In this document: positions 27,062-37,674 of the stretch, one piece after another
Position numbering within the stretch: the stretch's first letter is position 1
Layout: each line of letters starts with the position of its first letter
The notes under the pieces: generated by a model
What the model was told of the DNA's origin: nothing
The model's database searches: none
The model's input: the letters and a program-made list of their open reading frames with translations, nothing else
Made by a program: the position numbers and the translations under genes
Assembly: GCF_014836715.1 (NCBI RefSeq)
Contig: NZ_JACSQI010000007.1
Location: 171,691-235,690 of the forward strand
Reading direction: 5' to 3'
DNA: 64,000 nucleotides
Origin: Escherichia whittamii
GTDB lineage: Bacteria; Pseudomonadota; Gammaproteobacteria; Enterobacterales; Enterobacteriaceae

Positions 27062-29566
27062 ATGTCACAAACTATCGACCTGACCCTGGACGGCCTGTCC
27101 TGCGGTCACTGCGTTAAACGCGTGAAAGAAAGTCTCGAACAGCGCCCGGACGTTGAGCAGGCTGATGTGTCTGTCACTGAAGCACACGTTACCGGCACTG
27201 CCAGTGCAGAACAGCTGATCGAAACCATCAAACAAGCGGGTTATGACGCATCTGTAAGCCACCCAAAGGCTAAACCGCTGGCGGAGTCATCAATCCCGTC
27301 GGAAGCACTGACAGCGGTTTCTGATGAGCTTCCGGCAGCGACCGCCGATGACGATGACAGCCAGCAGTTGCTACTCAGCGGCATGAGCTGCGCCAGCTGT
27401 GTCACCCGCGTACAAAATGCGCTGCAAAGCGTACCGGGCGTCACCCAGGCACGGGTAAACCTGGCGGAGCGTACTGCGCTGGTCATGGGCAGTGCCTCCC
27501 CACAAGATTTAGTCCAGGCGGTGGAGAAAGCAGGTTATGGCGCGGAAGCGATCGAAGATGACGCTAAACGCCGTGAGCGCCAGCAAGAAACCGCCATCGC
27601 TACAATGAAGCGCTTCCGCTGGCAGGCGATTGTCGCCCTGGCGGTGGGTATCCCGGTGATGGTCTGGGGGATGATCGGCGATAATATGATGGTCACCGCC
27701 GAAAACCGCAGCCTGTGGCTGGTTATCGGCCTGATAACGCTGGCGGTGATGGTTTTCGCTGGCGGGCATTTTTACCGCAGCGCGTGGAAAAGCCTGCGAA
27801 ACGGCGCTGCGACGATGGATACGCTGGTGGCGCTGGGAACTGGCGTGGCGTGGCTCTATTCAATGAGCGTCAACCTGTGGCCTCAGTGGTTCCCGATGGA
27901 AGCGCGACATCTTTACTACGAAGCCAGTGCGATGATTATCGGTCTGATCAACCTCGGTCATATGCTGGAAGCGCGCGCACGTCAGCGTTCTTCAAAGGCG
28001 CTGGAGAAATTACTCGATTTAACCCCGCCGACGGCGCGCCTGGTTACTGACGAAGGTGAAAAAAGTGTGCCGCTGGCGGAAGTTCAGCCAGGCATGTTAC
28101 TGCGCCTGACGACGGGCGACCGTGTGCCGGTAGATGGTGAGATTACCCAGGGCGAAGCATGGCTGGATGAAGCGATGCTGACGGGCGAACCTATTCCGCA
28201 GCAAAAAGGCGAAGGCGATAGCGTCCATGCCGGGACAGTGGTACAGGACGGCAGCGTGCTGTTTCGCGCCAGTGCGGTTGGCAGCCATACCACGCTGTCA
28301 CGGATCATTCGCATGGTGCGCCAGGCCCAGAGCAGTAAACCGGAAATCGGTCAGCTGGCGGATAAAATCTCTGCCGTGTTTGTGCCAGTGGTAGTGGTCA
28401 TTGCGCTGGTCAGTGCGGCAATCTGGTACTTCTTTGGTCCGGCACCGCAAATTGTTTATACCCTGGTGATTGCCACCACGGTACTGATTATCGCCTGCCC
28501 GTGTGCGCTGGGGCTGGCAACGCCGATGTCGATTATTTCCGGCGTCGGGCGTGCGGCAGAATTTGGCGTGCTGGTGCGTGACGCTGACGCCCTGCAACGC
28601 GCCAGTACGCTCGACACCGTCGTGTTCGATAAAACCGGGACGCTGACCGAAGGTAAACCGCAGGTTGTGGCAGTGAAAACTTTTGCTGATGTTGATGAAG
28701 CGCAGGCACTGCGTCTGGCGGCGGCGCTGGAACAAGGTTCCAGCCATCCGCTGGCACGGGCGATCCTCGATAAAGCAGGCGATATGCAACTGCCGCCGGT
28801 CAACGGCTTCCGCACATTGCGCGGGCTGGGGGTGAGCGGTGAAGCAGAAGGTCATACCCTGTTGCTGGGTAATCAGGCGTTGTTAAATGAGCAGCAAGTG
28901 GATACCAAAGCTATTGAAGCGGAAATTACCGCCCAGGCGTCGCAAGGCTCAACACCTGTGTTGCTGGCAGTTGATGGGAAAGCAGTGGCCCTGCTGGCGG
29001 TACGTGATCCATTGCGTAGCGATAGCGTGGCGGCTCTGCAACGTCTGCATAAAGCGGGATATCGCCTGGTGATGTTGACCGGGGATAACCCAACCACCGC
29101 CAATGCAATCGCCAAAGAAGCGGGGATTGATGAAGTGATCGCCGGGGTGCTGCCAGACGGTAAAGCCGAAGCGATTAAACGTCTGCAAAGTGAGGGACGT
29201 CAGGTGGCGATGGTGGGCGACGGCATTAACGACGCGCCAGCGCTGGCCCAGGCGGATGTGGGTATTGCGATGGGCGGTGGCAGTGATGTTGCCATTGAAA
29301 CCGCGGCGATTACCCTGATGCGCCATAGCCTGATGGGTGTTGCCGATGCGCTCGCAATCTCCCGCGCGACGCTGCGCAATATGAAGCAGAACCTGCTCGG
29401 CGCGTTTGTCTATAACAGCATTGGTATTCCGGTCGCTGCCGGTATTTTGTGGCCGTTCACCGGAACGCTGCTTAACCCGGTAGTTGCCGGTGCGGCAATG
29501 GCGCTCTCGTCGATTACCGTAGTGAGTAACGCCAACCGGTTGCTGCGGTTTAAACCGAAGGAATAA
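27062..29566 (+). CDS. copA: CopA, Cu(I)-exporting P-type ATPase
   Basis: An 834-aa P1B-type ATPase. Two N-terminal metal-binding domains carry GLSCGHC (residues 11-17) and GMSCASC (107-113). Membrane helices surround the CPC transport motif (about 479-481). The phosphorylation motif DKTGT is at about 523, TGDN and GDGINDAP mark the actuator/P-domain. The length equals the K-12 protein. It pumps Cu(I) into the periplasm and is driven by the CueR promoter upstream. It also encodes the short chaperone CopA(Z) by ribosomal frameshifting at codon 69 (separate entry). Confidence 0.97.
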   Translation: MSQTIDLTLDGLSCGHCVKRVKESLEQRPDVEQADVSVTEAHVTGTASAEQLIETIKQAGYDASVSHPKAKPLAESSIPSEALTAVSDELPAATADDDDSQQLLLSGMSCASCVTRVQNALQSVPGVTQARVNLAERTALVMGSASPQDLVQAVEKAGYGAEAIEDDAKRRERQQETAIATMKRFRWQAIVALAVGIPVMVWGMIGDNMMVTAENRSLWLVIGLITLAVMVFAGGHFYRSAWKSLRNGAATMDTLVALGTGVAWLYSMSVNLWPQWFPMEARHLYYEASAMIIGLINLGHMLEARARQRSSKALEKLLDLTPPTARLVTDEGEKSVPLAEVQPGMLLRLTTGDRVPVDGEITQGEAWLDEAMLTGEPIPQQKGEGDSVHAGTVVQDGSVLFRASAVGSHTTLSRIIRMVRQAQSSKPEIGQLADKISAVFVPVVVVIALVSAAIWYFFGPAPQIVYTLVIATTVLIIACPCALGLATPMSIISGVGRAAEFGVLVRDADALQRASTLDTVVFDKTGTLTEGKPQVVAVKTFADVDEAQALRLAAALEQGSSHPLARAILDKAGDMQLPPVNGFRTLRGLGVSGEAEGHTLLLGNQALLNEQQVDTKAIEAEITAQASQGSTPVLLAVDGKAVALLAVRDPLRSDSVAALQRLHKAGYRLVMLTGDNPTTANAIAKEAGIDEVIAGVLPDGKAEAIKRLQSEGRQVAMVGDGINDAPALAQADVGIAMGGGSDVAIETAAITLMRHSLMGVADALAISRATLRNMKQNLLGAFVYNSIGIPVAAGILWPFTGTLLNPVVAGAAMALSSITVVSNANRLLRFKPKE
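27262..27273 (+). other. Programmed -1 frameshift site generating the CopA(Z) copper chaperone
   Basis: The heptamer CCCAAAG (27262-27268) spans codons for Pro68 and Lys69. A -1 slip reads GGC then TAA (27271-27273), giving a 70-aa product that contains only the first metal-binding domain. This matches the frameshift described for E. coli copA, where the short product acts as a cytosolic copper chaperone. Confidence 0.85.
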
Positions 29567-29622
29567 GCATGTCATTGCGGATGCGCTGCTTTAGGGTGGC
29601 GCATTTGGCATCGACGCATGAC

Positions 29623-29735
<113 letters not shown>

Positions 29736-29818
29736 CACTATGCACAAGTGCAACAATCAACTCCATTTGCGCCATCCCTCCCTGCGCGCTAGCATGATAT
29801 TTCACAAAGGGAGGTCGT

Positions 29819-30613
29819 ATGGATCTGTTGTACCGGGTAAAAACGCTTTGGGCCGCGCTGCGCGGTAATCATTACACCTGGCCTGCTATCGATATCTCTC
29901 TTCCCGGCAATCGCCATTTTCATCTGATTGGCAGTATTCATATGGGTAGCCACGATATGGCTCCCCTGCCCACCCGTTTGCTCAAAAAACTCAAAAATGC
30001 CGATGCGCTGATCGTCGAGGCGGATGTTTCCACCAGCGATACGCCTTTTGCCAATTTGCCCGCCTGCGAGGCGCTGGAAGAACGTATCAGCGAGAAGCAA
30101 TTGCAAAACCTGCAGCACATTAGCCAGGAGATGGGCATTTCCCCCTCGCTGTTTTCTACCCAACCGCTGTGGCAAATCGCGATGGTTCTCCAGGCAACGC
30201 AGGCGCAAAAGCTAGGGCTGCGGGCAGAATACGGTATCGATTACCAGTTATTACAGGCGGCGAAACAACAACATAAACCTGTAATTGAACTGGAAGGGGC
30301 AGAAAAACAGATTGCCATGTTACTCCAGCTCCCTGACAAAGGACTGGCGCTGCTGGACGATACGCTGACCCACTGGCATACCAACGCACGGCTGCTGCAA
30401 CAAATGATGAGCTGGTGGCTGAATACGCCGCCGCAAAATAATGAAATAACGCTGCCCAATACGTTTAGCCAGTCGCTGTACGATGTACTGATGCACCAAC
30501 GAAATCTCGCCTGGCGGGATAAATTACGCGCTATGCCGCCGGGGCGCTATATGGTCGCGGTCGGTGCTTTACATCTGTATGGAGAAGGGAATTTGCCACA
30601 GATGTTGCGCTAA
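29819..30613 (+). CDS. ybaP: YbaP, TraB/GumN-family protein
   Basis: A 264-aa protein of the TraB/PrgY/GumN family. The motif LIGSIHMGS (about residues 37-45), the central Glu-containing ALIVEADVS and the C-terminal VAVGALHLYGEGNL box are characteristic; related proteins are proposed metalloproteases of the Tiki fold. The cellular role is unknown in E. coli. A Shine-Dalgarno (GGGAGG) precedes the ATG. The 3' end meets the convergent ChiX terminator hairpin. Confidence 0.92.
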   Translation: MDLLYRVKTLWAALRGNHYTWPAIDISLPGNRHFHLIGSIHMGSHDMAPLPTRLLKKLKNADALIVEADVSTSDTPFANLPACEALEERISEKQLQNLQHISQEMGISPSLFSTQPLWQIAMVLQATQAQKLGLRAEYGIDYQLLQAAKQQHKPVIELEGAEKQIAMLLQLPDKGLALLDDTLTHWHTNARLLQQMMSWWLNTPPQNNEITLPNTFSQSLYDVLMHQRNLAWRDKLRAMPPGRYMVAVGALHLYGEGNLPQMLR

Positions 30614-30695
30614 AAAAATGGCCAATATCGCTATTGGCCCGTCAAAGAGGAATTTCATATTTTTATTATTATGCCGTCACTTTACGCGACGGTGT
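30612..30695 (-). ncRNA. chiX: ChiX (MicM/SroB) small RNA
   Basis: An 84-nt minus-strand RNA starting ACACCGTCGC and ending in a hairpin (GGCCAATAGCGATATTGGCC) plus a T run, at its usual place between ybaP and ybaK. Its single-stranded region, including the TTTGACG-containing segment, pairs with chiP and dpiB leaders; ChiX is Hfq-dependent and is itself destroyed by pairing with the chbBC decoy. The 3' T run overlaps the last bases of ybaP on the other strand. Confidence 0.93.
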
Positions 30696-30800
30696 AAGTC
30701 GATTGTCGCTCAATCTCACCATCCTGCCAATACTCTTAGGCAAGATGGCTCTTTTTTTTGGACCACTATCAGGCGTATGCTTGCTTCGTTTTTTGTTTAA

Positions 30801-31295
<495 letters not shown>

Positions 31296-31318
31296 GTGAT
31301 GCACACGGAAGATAAGAT

Positions 31319-32119
31319 GTGGAAAGGATTACAGAGACATTAAGTATCGCTTGTGCAGATGAGATACCGGATATCGCCTTACTTCGGCAAACACCGAAAG
31401 AGAAGGTATTACATCTGCATTTTGCCAGCGAAGCAGAGAAGTATCGTGAGGAATTCGGGCTGGAGCTGAAAGCACAGCTCGATGAGTTTGTTGTTGGCTT
31501 GCCTTCTGCCGACCCGGTTATCCGGATCGCCAGATTAATATCACTTGAAGAGATTAACCGCCATCAGGATTTTTTCGAACACTGCGCGAAAGAATATCGT
31601 AAGCTGGCGACAGAGCTTATATTTGCATTGGCTGAACAACTGAACGTTGCGATGACGGAAAATAACCCACTAGTTGCCTTTTCCCCCTTCAAATGCAACC
31701 GTAAGCGAAAAGGCAAAATGGGAAAGTGGCAGTATTGTTTTCACGGTTTTCATTGTGCATTTGAGAATAAAAAAACAGAGCAAAATATTGAAGTTCCCCT
31801 CGCCTATGGCTTTGATTTCGGCGATCTGGACCCGTATTTTTTTTCCGGATTTATCAAATCGACTCCCGCCTGGCAGCCTCTGCCAGTGGCTATTTACGAT
31901 GATTACCACGACGGCAGCAGGATCATTCAACAACTGCTGGCGCTGGGAAAGTTAGAAAAGATCGCTTCACCGATCCCACAATACACGGGGGTTGCTGCGG
32001 TAGATCGGTCCAATGTCGACATCGTAAGTTTTCGCTCAACACTGGAGAGTCGCCTGCACCGATGTAAATTACGCTGGCTTCTGAAGCGTGTAAAAATTCA
32101 CACAGGAGCGAAAAGATGA
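31319..32119 (+). CDS. Hypothetical 266-aa protein, accessory gene downstream of ybaK
   Basis: A soluble protein with a charged, helical N-terminal half (about residues 1-115) and a C-terminal half with aromatic clusters (WQYCFHGFHCAFEN, then YGFDFGDLDPYFF). The second half is loosely reminiscent of DUF6896-type domains found in toxin-immunity islands; I could not test this. It begins with GTG eight bases after GGAAG; an ATG two bases earlier is out of frame. It is coupled to the next gene by an ATGA overlap. Codon use is more A/T-rich than ybaK, consistent with transfer. Confidence 0.68.
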   Translation: MERITETLSIACADEIPDIALLRQTPKEKVLHLHFASEAEKYREEFGLELKAQLDEFVVGLPSADPVIRIARLISLEEINRHQDFFEHCAKEYRKLATELIFALAEQLNVAMTENNPLVAFSPFKCNRKRKGKMGKWQYCFHGFHCAFENKKTEQNIEVPLAYGFDFGDLDPYFFSGFIKSTPAWQPLPVAIYDDYHDGSRIIQQLLALGKLEKIASPIPQYTGVAAVDRSNVDIVSFRSTLESRLHRCKLRWLLKRVKIHTGAKR

Positions 32120-32619
32120 AATTTGACCATCTTGTTGATGTTAGTTTCCATGATTTTGTCTTTAACGGAAAATTCGATTTTGTCGAACCGGGGCAAACAA
32201 TGGCATGGCTGGAACAAAACTTTGTTGAACCGGACTCTAAAAATGATATGGGAAATGGTTTTTATATCTGGCTATTTGGCAATGTTGAGTTCTATTTCGA
32301 AGGCAACAAGCTATATATGATTTGGTGCGATTATTTGAGCCAAATCCATTTGGGCAAAGCGATCAGATTTGATAAAGGAATATTGAATAACATCGCTGAG
32401 TTAAACGTTACGCGTGTATTTAACATGCTTGTTAACGAAGGCGCTGATCTGCAAATCCGCCGTCAATCGCCCCATACACTCTTAATCCACGTCAATCGCT
32501 CAGGCGTGACACTTTGGTTTGAAGCAGATGAAGAACAGCCTGGTGATCCGCAAAATTATATGCTGATGGCATTTGGTTTGACACATCGCGATTACGATGC
32601 AAGATTTCAATATTCATAA
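32116..32619 (+). CDS. Hypothetical 167-aa protein, second gene of the ybaK-ushA insert
   Basis: A soluble acidic protein (MKFDHLVDVSFHDFVF) with aromatic-rich strands, a WLFGNVEFYFEGNK segment and a C-terminal DYDARFQYS. It is not recognised. Size, acidity and pairing with the preceding gene resemble immunity proteins of polymorphic toxin systems, but no toxin gene is adjacent. It starts within the stop of the upstream gene (ATGA) and ends just before a strong hairpin shared with ushA. Confidence 0.66.
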   Translation: MKFDHLVDVSFHDFVFNGKFDFVEPGQTMAWLEQNFVEPDSKNDMGNGFYIWLFGNVEFYFEGNKLYMIWCDYLSQIHLGKAIRFDKGILNNIAELNVTRVFNMLVNEGADLQIRRQSPHTLLIHVNRSGVTLWFEADEEQPGDPQNYMLMAFGLTHRDYDARFQYS

Positions 32620-32622
32620 ATG

Positions 32623-32645
32623 GCGGCGTCATATCATGACGCCGC
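32623..32645. terminator. Hairpin between the accessory pair and ushA
   Basis: A perfect inverted repeat (GCGGCGTCAT, 3-base loop, ATGACGCCGC) lies between convergent genes. There is no long T run on either side, so it may act as a 3' stability structure as much as a terminator. Confidence 0.6.
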
Positions 32646-32656
32646 GACGGGGTTCA

Positions 32657-34309
32657 TTACTGCCAGCTCACCTCACCTTTCGGCTCGTACCCGCTCACAT
32701 CCAGCGGCGAATTTTTCTGGATATAGTCTTTCAGCACTTCGGCATCAATAAAACCGGTATTCACATAGCCCGGTTTGTTATCAAGGCGCGGGTAACCATC
32801 ACCACCAGTAGCATTAAAGTTTAATGTTGCCATGCGATAGGTTTTTGCCGGATCGACCGGTTCGCCTTTGATTTTCAGGTCGTTGAGTTTGCCGTCTTTC
32901 GCCACAAAACTGACGTTGGCAAATTGCGGATAGGCACCGGAATCCGGCTTCATTTGCGCGACGGCAGTCAGGTAATCAATCGCCTCTTTACCACTCATAT
33001 CGGCATACACCACCACATTGCCGAACGGCTGTACTTTCAGCACATTTTTGTAGCTGATATTGCCAGCCTCAATGGAGTCACGAATCCCCCCACCGCTCAT
33101 CACCGCGAAGTCTGCCCCGGTGCGATCCATTTGTGCTGCCAGAATCAATCGTCCCATATTGGTCTGCACAAAACGCACTTTACTGCGGTCGCCTTCCAGA
33201 CGACCATTGGTTTCGCCTATTTTCACTTCCAGCTGCGCTTTGCCTTTGTTCTGGAACGGTGATAACAGCGAGATCATTTGCTGGTTCTCGGCGATTTCCG
33301 GTGTGTACAACACGCGCTCGCTTTTCCCATCTTCCCAGGTGACTTTTTTCTTCAGGTTCACCGGAATCAACTGATAGTTGACCATTTTCATTTCGCCGTT
33401 GCGAAACTCAAAATCGGCCCGACCAACGTATTTGCCCCACTCATGCGCCTGGACAATCCAGATGCCGTTTTGTTGATCCGGTTTGCATGGCGTACCAGGA
33501 ACGTAATCTACCTGCTTTTTATTTTCCGCTGCCATACAGACTGGATCTTGCGAGTGACCGCCGACGATCATCGCCAGCGATCCGGCAGGCAGACTGCGCG
33601 CCATCTCGACATCACCCGGCGCGTTAGAGCCGTGCTCGCCGTTGTCGTAATGCCCCATATGCGTGGCTGCGATAATAATGTCTGGCTTTTCTGTCTGTTG
33701 CAGTTCCTGAATCACCAGCTTCGCTTCGTCGGCAGGTTTACGGAATTCAATGTCGGTGAAATATTCCGGGTTACCAATTTTCGCCGTGTCATCGGTCGTC
33801 AGACCAATTACCGCGATTTTCAGATCCTGGCGCTTAAACAGCGCCCAGGGTTTAAACAAGCGCTCGCCAGTACTTTTTTGATAGATATTGGCAGAGAGCA
33901 ACGGGAACTTTGCCCACTTTTCCTGCTGGCGTAATACGGTGAGCGGGTTATCAAATTCATGATTGCCAATCGCCATTGCATCATAGCCCACCAGATTCAT
34001 GCCGCGAAAATCAGGTTCGGCGTCCTGTAAGTCAGACTCCGGCACACCCGTATTAATATCACCACCTGAAAGCAGCAGCACGCTACCGCCTTCAGCGGCG
34101 ACCTCTTTACGAATACCGTCCACCAGCGTTTTTTGTGCCGCCAGACCGTATTCGCCATATTCATTGCGCCAGAAATGACCGTGATGGTCGTTGGTATGCA
34201 GAACCGTAATTTTATAGGTTTTATCCTGCTCATAGGCCAACGCAGTTTCACTCGCCAGTGACAATGTGGTTAACAGTGCTAATGCCACACCCCGCTGCAA
34301 TAATTTCAT
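32657..34309 (-). CDS. ushA: UshA, periplasmic 5'-nucleotidase / UDP-sugar hydrolase
   Basis: A 550-aa two-domain metallophosphoesterase. The signal peptide (MKLLQRGVAL...ETALA) ends at about residue 25. Metal-binding blocks LHTNDHHGHF, GGDINTG and AIGNHEFD lie in the N-terminal domain, and the C-terminal substrate domain carries FNATGGDGYP. It degrades nucleotides and UDP-sugars in the periplasm for salvage. It is divergent from fsr with a 217-bp gap and is intact. Confidence 0.96.
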   Translation of the reverse strand: MKLLQRGVALALLTTLSLASETALAYEQDKTYKITVLHTNDHHGHFWRNEYGEYGLAAQKTLVDGIRKEVAAEGGSVLLLSGGDINTGVPESDLQDAEPDFRGMNLVGYDAMAIGNHEFDNPLTVLRQQEKWAKFPLLSANIYQKSTGERLFKPWALFKRQDLKIAVIGLTTDDTAKIGNPEYFTDIEFRKPADEAKLVIQELQQTEKPDIIIAATHMGHYDNGEHGSNAPGDVEMARSLPAGSLAMIVGGHSQDPVCMAAENKKQVDYVPGTPCKPDQQNGIWIVQAHEWGKYVGRADFEFRNGEMKMVNYQLIPVNLKKKVTWEDGKSERVLYTPEIAENQQMISLLSPFQNKGKAQLEVKIGETNGRLEGDRSKVRFVQTNMGRLILAAQMDRTGADFAVMSGGGIRDSIEAGNISYKNVLKVQPFGNVVVYADMSGKEAIDYLTAVAQMKPDSGAYPQFANVSFVAKDGKLNDLKIKGEPVDPAKTYRMATLNFNATGGDGYPRLDNKPGYVNTGFIDAEVLKDYIQKNSPLDVSGYEPKGEVSWQ

Positions 34310-34526
34310 ACTTCTCTCCCTGACCAGATAATAACGTGTTGAAAATTAGTATGACGCGACATCATAGACAAGTCTGCGTTCGGTTACGATAAATCTACAT
34401 CCAGATTGGAAATTCTGTTTTCCACATTGAGACTTCCTTCAAACGGCACGTACAGGTATGTTAGTCAGGTAATAATCACAATTAAGATAAATTTTTACAT
34501 CGCAACTCTGAAAAAGTGACTTTTCT

Positions 34527-35747
34527 ATGGCAATGAGTGAACAATCCCAGCCTGTGGCAGGCGCGACTGCGTCGGCCACCAAGGCCCGAACTTCGTTTGG
34601 TATTTTAGGCGCTATCAGCCTCTCACATCTGCTGAACGACATGATCCAATCGCTGATTCTGGCGATTTATCCGCTATTACAGTCAGAGTTTTCCCTGACG
34701 TTTATGCAGATTGGGCTGATAACCCTCACCTTCCAGCTCGCCTCTTCGCTGCTGCAACCGGTGGTCGGCTACTGGACAGATAAATACCCAATGCCGTGGT
34801 CGCTGCCCATTGGCATGTGCTTTACCTTAAGCGGCCTGGTATTGCTGGCGCTGGCGGGCAGTTTTGGCTCAGTGTTGCTGGCGGCGGCGCTGGTCGGTAC
34901 CGGTTCGTCGGTCTTTCACCCGGAATCTTCCCGCGTGGCGCGTATGGCGTCTGGCGGACGTCACGGTCTGGCGCAATCTATCTTCCAGGTCGGCGGTAAC
35001 TTTGGCAGCTCGTTAGGGCCATTGCTGGCGGCGGTGCTCATCGCCCCCTATGGCAAAGGCAACGTTGCATGGTTTGTACTGGCGGCACTGCTGGCAATCG
35101 TGGTGTTGGCGCAAATCAGCCGCTGGTACTCTGCACAGCACCGAATGAGTAAAGGCAAGCCGAAAGCGCCAATAATCAATCCGCTGCCGCGAAATAAGGT
35201 CGTGCTGGCTGTTTGCGTACTGTTAGTGCTGATTTTCTCGAAATATTTCTATATGGCGAGCATCAGCAGCTATTACACCTTTTATCTGATGCAAAAATTC
35301 GGATTATCCATCCAGAATGCTCAACTTCATCTGTTTGCCTTCTTATTTGCCGTTGCGGCGGGGACGGTGATTGGCGGGCCTGTGGGCGATAAGATTGGTC
35401 GAAAATATGTGATTTGGGGCTCTATCCTCGGCGTTGCGCCATTTACCTTGATTTTACCCTACGCCAGCCTGTACTGGACGGGGGTTTTAACGGTGATTAT
35501 TGGATTTATCCTTGCCTCGGCGTTTTCTGCCATTCTGGTTTATGCTCAGGAGCTACTTCCGGGACGTATCGGCATGGTTTCCGGGCTCTTTTTCGGTTTT
35601 GCTTTTGGCATGGGTGGCCTTGGAGCCGCAGTTCTGGGGCTTATCGCCGACCATACCAGTATCGAGTTAGTTTATAAAATATGTGCTTTCCTACCGCTTC
35701 TTGGAATGTTGACCATATTCTTACCTGATAATCGGCATAAATCCTGA
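34527..35747 (+). CDS. fsr: Fsr, fosmidomycin-resistance MFS efflux transporter
   Basis: A 406-aa MFS transporter with about 12 hydrophobic segments, a soluble N-terminus (MAMSEQSQPVAG) and the motif GGPVGDKIGRKYV in the middle loop. Overexpression of the E. coli gene gives fosmidomycin resistance; its natural substrate is not known. A terminator follows eight bases after the stop. It is single-gene, between ushA and ybaL. Confidence 0.95.
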   Translation: MAMSEQSQPVAGATASATKARTSFGILGAISLSHLLNDMIQSLILAIYPLLQSEFSLTFMQIGLITLTFQLASSLLQPVVGYWTDKYPMPWSLPIGMCFTLSGLVLLALAGSFGSVLLAAALVGTGSSVFHPESSRVARMASGGRHGLAQSIFQVGGNFGSSLGPLLAAVLIAPYGKGNVAWFVLAALLAIVVLAQISRWYSAQHRMSKGKPKAPIINPLPRNKVVLAVCVLLVLIFSKYFYMASISSYYTFYLMQKFGLSIQNAQLHLFAFLFAVAAGTVIGGPVGDKIGRKYVIWGSILGVAPFTLILPYASLYWTGVLTVIIGFILASAFSAILVYAQELLPGRIGMVSGLFFGFAFGMGGLGAAVLGLIADHTSIELVYKICAFLPLLGMLTIFLPDNRHKS

Positions 35748-35754
35748 ATTCCCG

Positions 35755-35787
35755 GCAGCCAAAGGTAAACTTTGGCTGCTTCATTTT
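35755..35787 (+). terminator. Rho-independent terminator of fsr
   Basis: The hairpin GCAGCCAAAG-gtaaa-CTTTGGCTGC (35755-35779) is followed by TTCATTTT. Confidence 0.8.
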
Positions 35788-35985
35788 GCAGTAACCATAA
35801 GCCTTTCCTCTTCATACACCTCATCACTTTTCCGATCCGTGCCTTTTTTGCGGCTAATTCCATTTTTCTGCAAAATTCAACAATTATTCATAAACATCAT
35901 CTATGAAATTGTCATAAACTATTACCTGTAATTTTGGTTTTCCCGGCCAAAATATGGACAACCACCACCAGGAAAAGGAGACGGA

Positions 35986-37662
35986 ATGCATCACGCCACC
36001 CCGCTTATCACCACAATTGTTGGCGGCCTTGTGCTTGCCTTTATCCTCGGCATGCTGGCCAATAAACTGCGTATTTCTCCTCTGGTGGGATATCTGTTAG
36101 CGGGTGTGCTGGCAGGCCCATTTACCCCAGGTTTTGTTGCCGATACTAAACTGGCTCCGGAACTGGCGGAGCTGGGCGTTATTCTGCTGATGTTCGGCGT
36201 CGGCCTGCATTTTTCACTCAAGGATTTGATGGCGGTAAAGTCTATCGCCATTCCCGGCGCAATTGCCCAGATAGCCGTGGCGACGTTGCTGGGTATGGCT
36301 CTTTCTGCCGTGATCGGCTGGTCGTTGATGACCGGCATCGTATTCGGCCTGTGTCTTTCCACCGCCAGTACCGTGGTGCTGCTGCGCGCGCTTGAAGAAC
36401 GGCAGTTGATAGACAGCCAGCGCGGGCAAATCGCCATTGGCTGGCTGATTGTGGAAGATTTGGTGATGGTCCTGACGCTGGTATTACTGCCAGCGGTAGC
36501 GGGGATGATGGAACAAGGCGATGTTGGCTTTGCGACGCTGGCGCTGGATATGAGTATCACCATCGGCAAAGTAGTCGCGTTTATCGCCATTATGATGTTG
36601 GTAGGTCGCCGTCTGGTGCCATGGATTATGGCACGTAGCGCGGCAACAGGTTCGCGCGAGCTGTTTACCCTGTCGGTGCTGGCGCTGGCGTTAGGAATTG
36701 CATTTGGCGCGGTGGAGTTGTTTGACGTCTCCTTTGCGCTGGGCGCGTTCTTCGCCGGGATGGTGCTGAATGAGTCAGAACTTAGCCACCGTGCCGCTCA
36801 CGATACGTTGCCATTGCGCGATGCGTTTGCAGTGCTGTTCTTCGTCTCTGTCGGGATGTTGTTTGATCCGTTAATCCTTATTCAGCAGCCGTTGGCGGTG
36901 CTGGCTACACTGGCAATTATTCTGTTTGGTAAATCGGTCGCTGCGCTTTTCCTCGTCCGGTTGTTTGGTCACTCCCAGCGTACGGCGTTGACCATCGCCG
37001 CCAGCCTGGCGCAGATTGGTGAGTTCGCCTTTATTCTGGCTGGTCTGGGGATGGCGCTGGATCTGCTGCCACAGGCGGGGCAAAACCTGGTGCTGGCAGG
37101 GGCGATTTTGTCGATTATGCTCAACCCGGTGCTGTTCGCGCTACTGGAGAAATACCTGGCGAAAACCGAAACGCTGGAAGAGCAGACGCTGGAGGAAGCC
37201 ATTGAAGAAGAGAAGCAGATCCCGGTGGATATCTGCAACCATGCGCTGCTGGTAGGTTATGGTCGTGTGGGCAGCCTGCTGGGGGAGAAATTGCTCGCGT
37301 CTGATATTCCTTTAGTGGTGATTGAGACGTCACGTACTCGCGTCGATGAACTGCGCGAGCGCGGGGTACGGGCGGTATTAGGCAACGCGGCTAACGAAGA
37401 GATCATGCAACTGGCGCATCTGGAATGCGCAAAATGGCTGATCCTGACGATTCCCAACGGTTACGAAGCAGGCGAGATTGTGGCTTCTGCTCGCGCGAAA
37501 AACCCGGATATTGAGATTATCGCCCGCGCCCATTATGACGACGAGGTGGCGTATATTACCGAGCGCGGAGCGAATCAGGTAGTGATGGGCGAGCGTGAAA
37601 TTGCCCGTACTATGCTGGAACTTCTGGAAACGCCACCTGCGGGTGAAGTGGTGACGGGGTAA
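35986..37662 (+). CDS. ybaL: YbaL, KefB/KefC-like cation:proton antiporter with RCK domain
   Basis: A 558-aa CPA2 antiporter. About 12 membrane helices occupy residues 1-385; a Lys/Glu-rich linker (about 388-407) leads into a C-terminal RCK/TrkA-N Rossmann domain beginning ALLVGYGRVGSLLGE. The family exports K+ or Na+ in exchange for protons; the regulator and ligand of YbaL are not established. It is preceded by AAAAGGAG and followed by three tandem BIME units. Confidence 0.93.
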   Translation: MHHATPLITTIVGGLVLAFILGMLANKLRISPLVGYLLAGVLAGPFTPGFVADTKLAPELAELGVILLMFGVGLHFSLKDLMAVKSIAIPGAIAQIAVATLLGMALSAVIGWSLMTGIVFGLCLSTASTVVLLRALEERQLIDSQRGQIAIGWLIVEDLVMVLTLVLLPAVAGMMEQGDVGFATLALDMSITIGKVVAFIAIMMLVGRRLVPWIMARSAATGSRELFTLSVLALALGIAFGAVELFDVSFALGAFFAGMVLNESELSHRAAHDTLPLRDAFAVLFFVSVGMLFDPLILIQQPLAVLATLAIILFGKSVAALFLVRLFGHSQRTALTIAASLAQIGEFAFILAGLGMALDLLPQAGQNLVLAGAILSIMLNPVLFALLEKYLAKTETLEEQTLEEAIEEEKQIPVDICNHALLVGYGRVGSLLGEKLLASDIPLVVIETSRTRVDELRERGVRAVLGNAANEEIMQLAHLECAKWLILTIPNGYEAGEIVASARAKNPDIEIIARAHYDDEVAYITERGANQVVMGEREIARTMLELLETPPAGEVVTG

Positions 37663-37674
37663 TACATTGACGCC

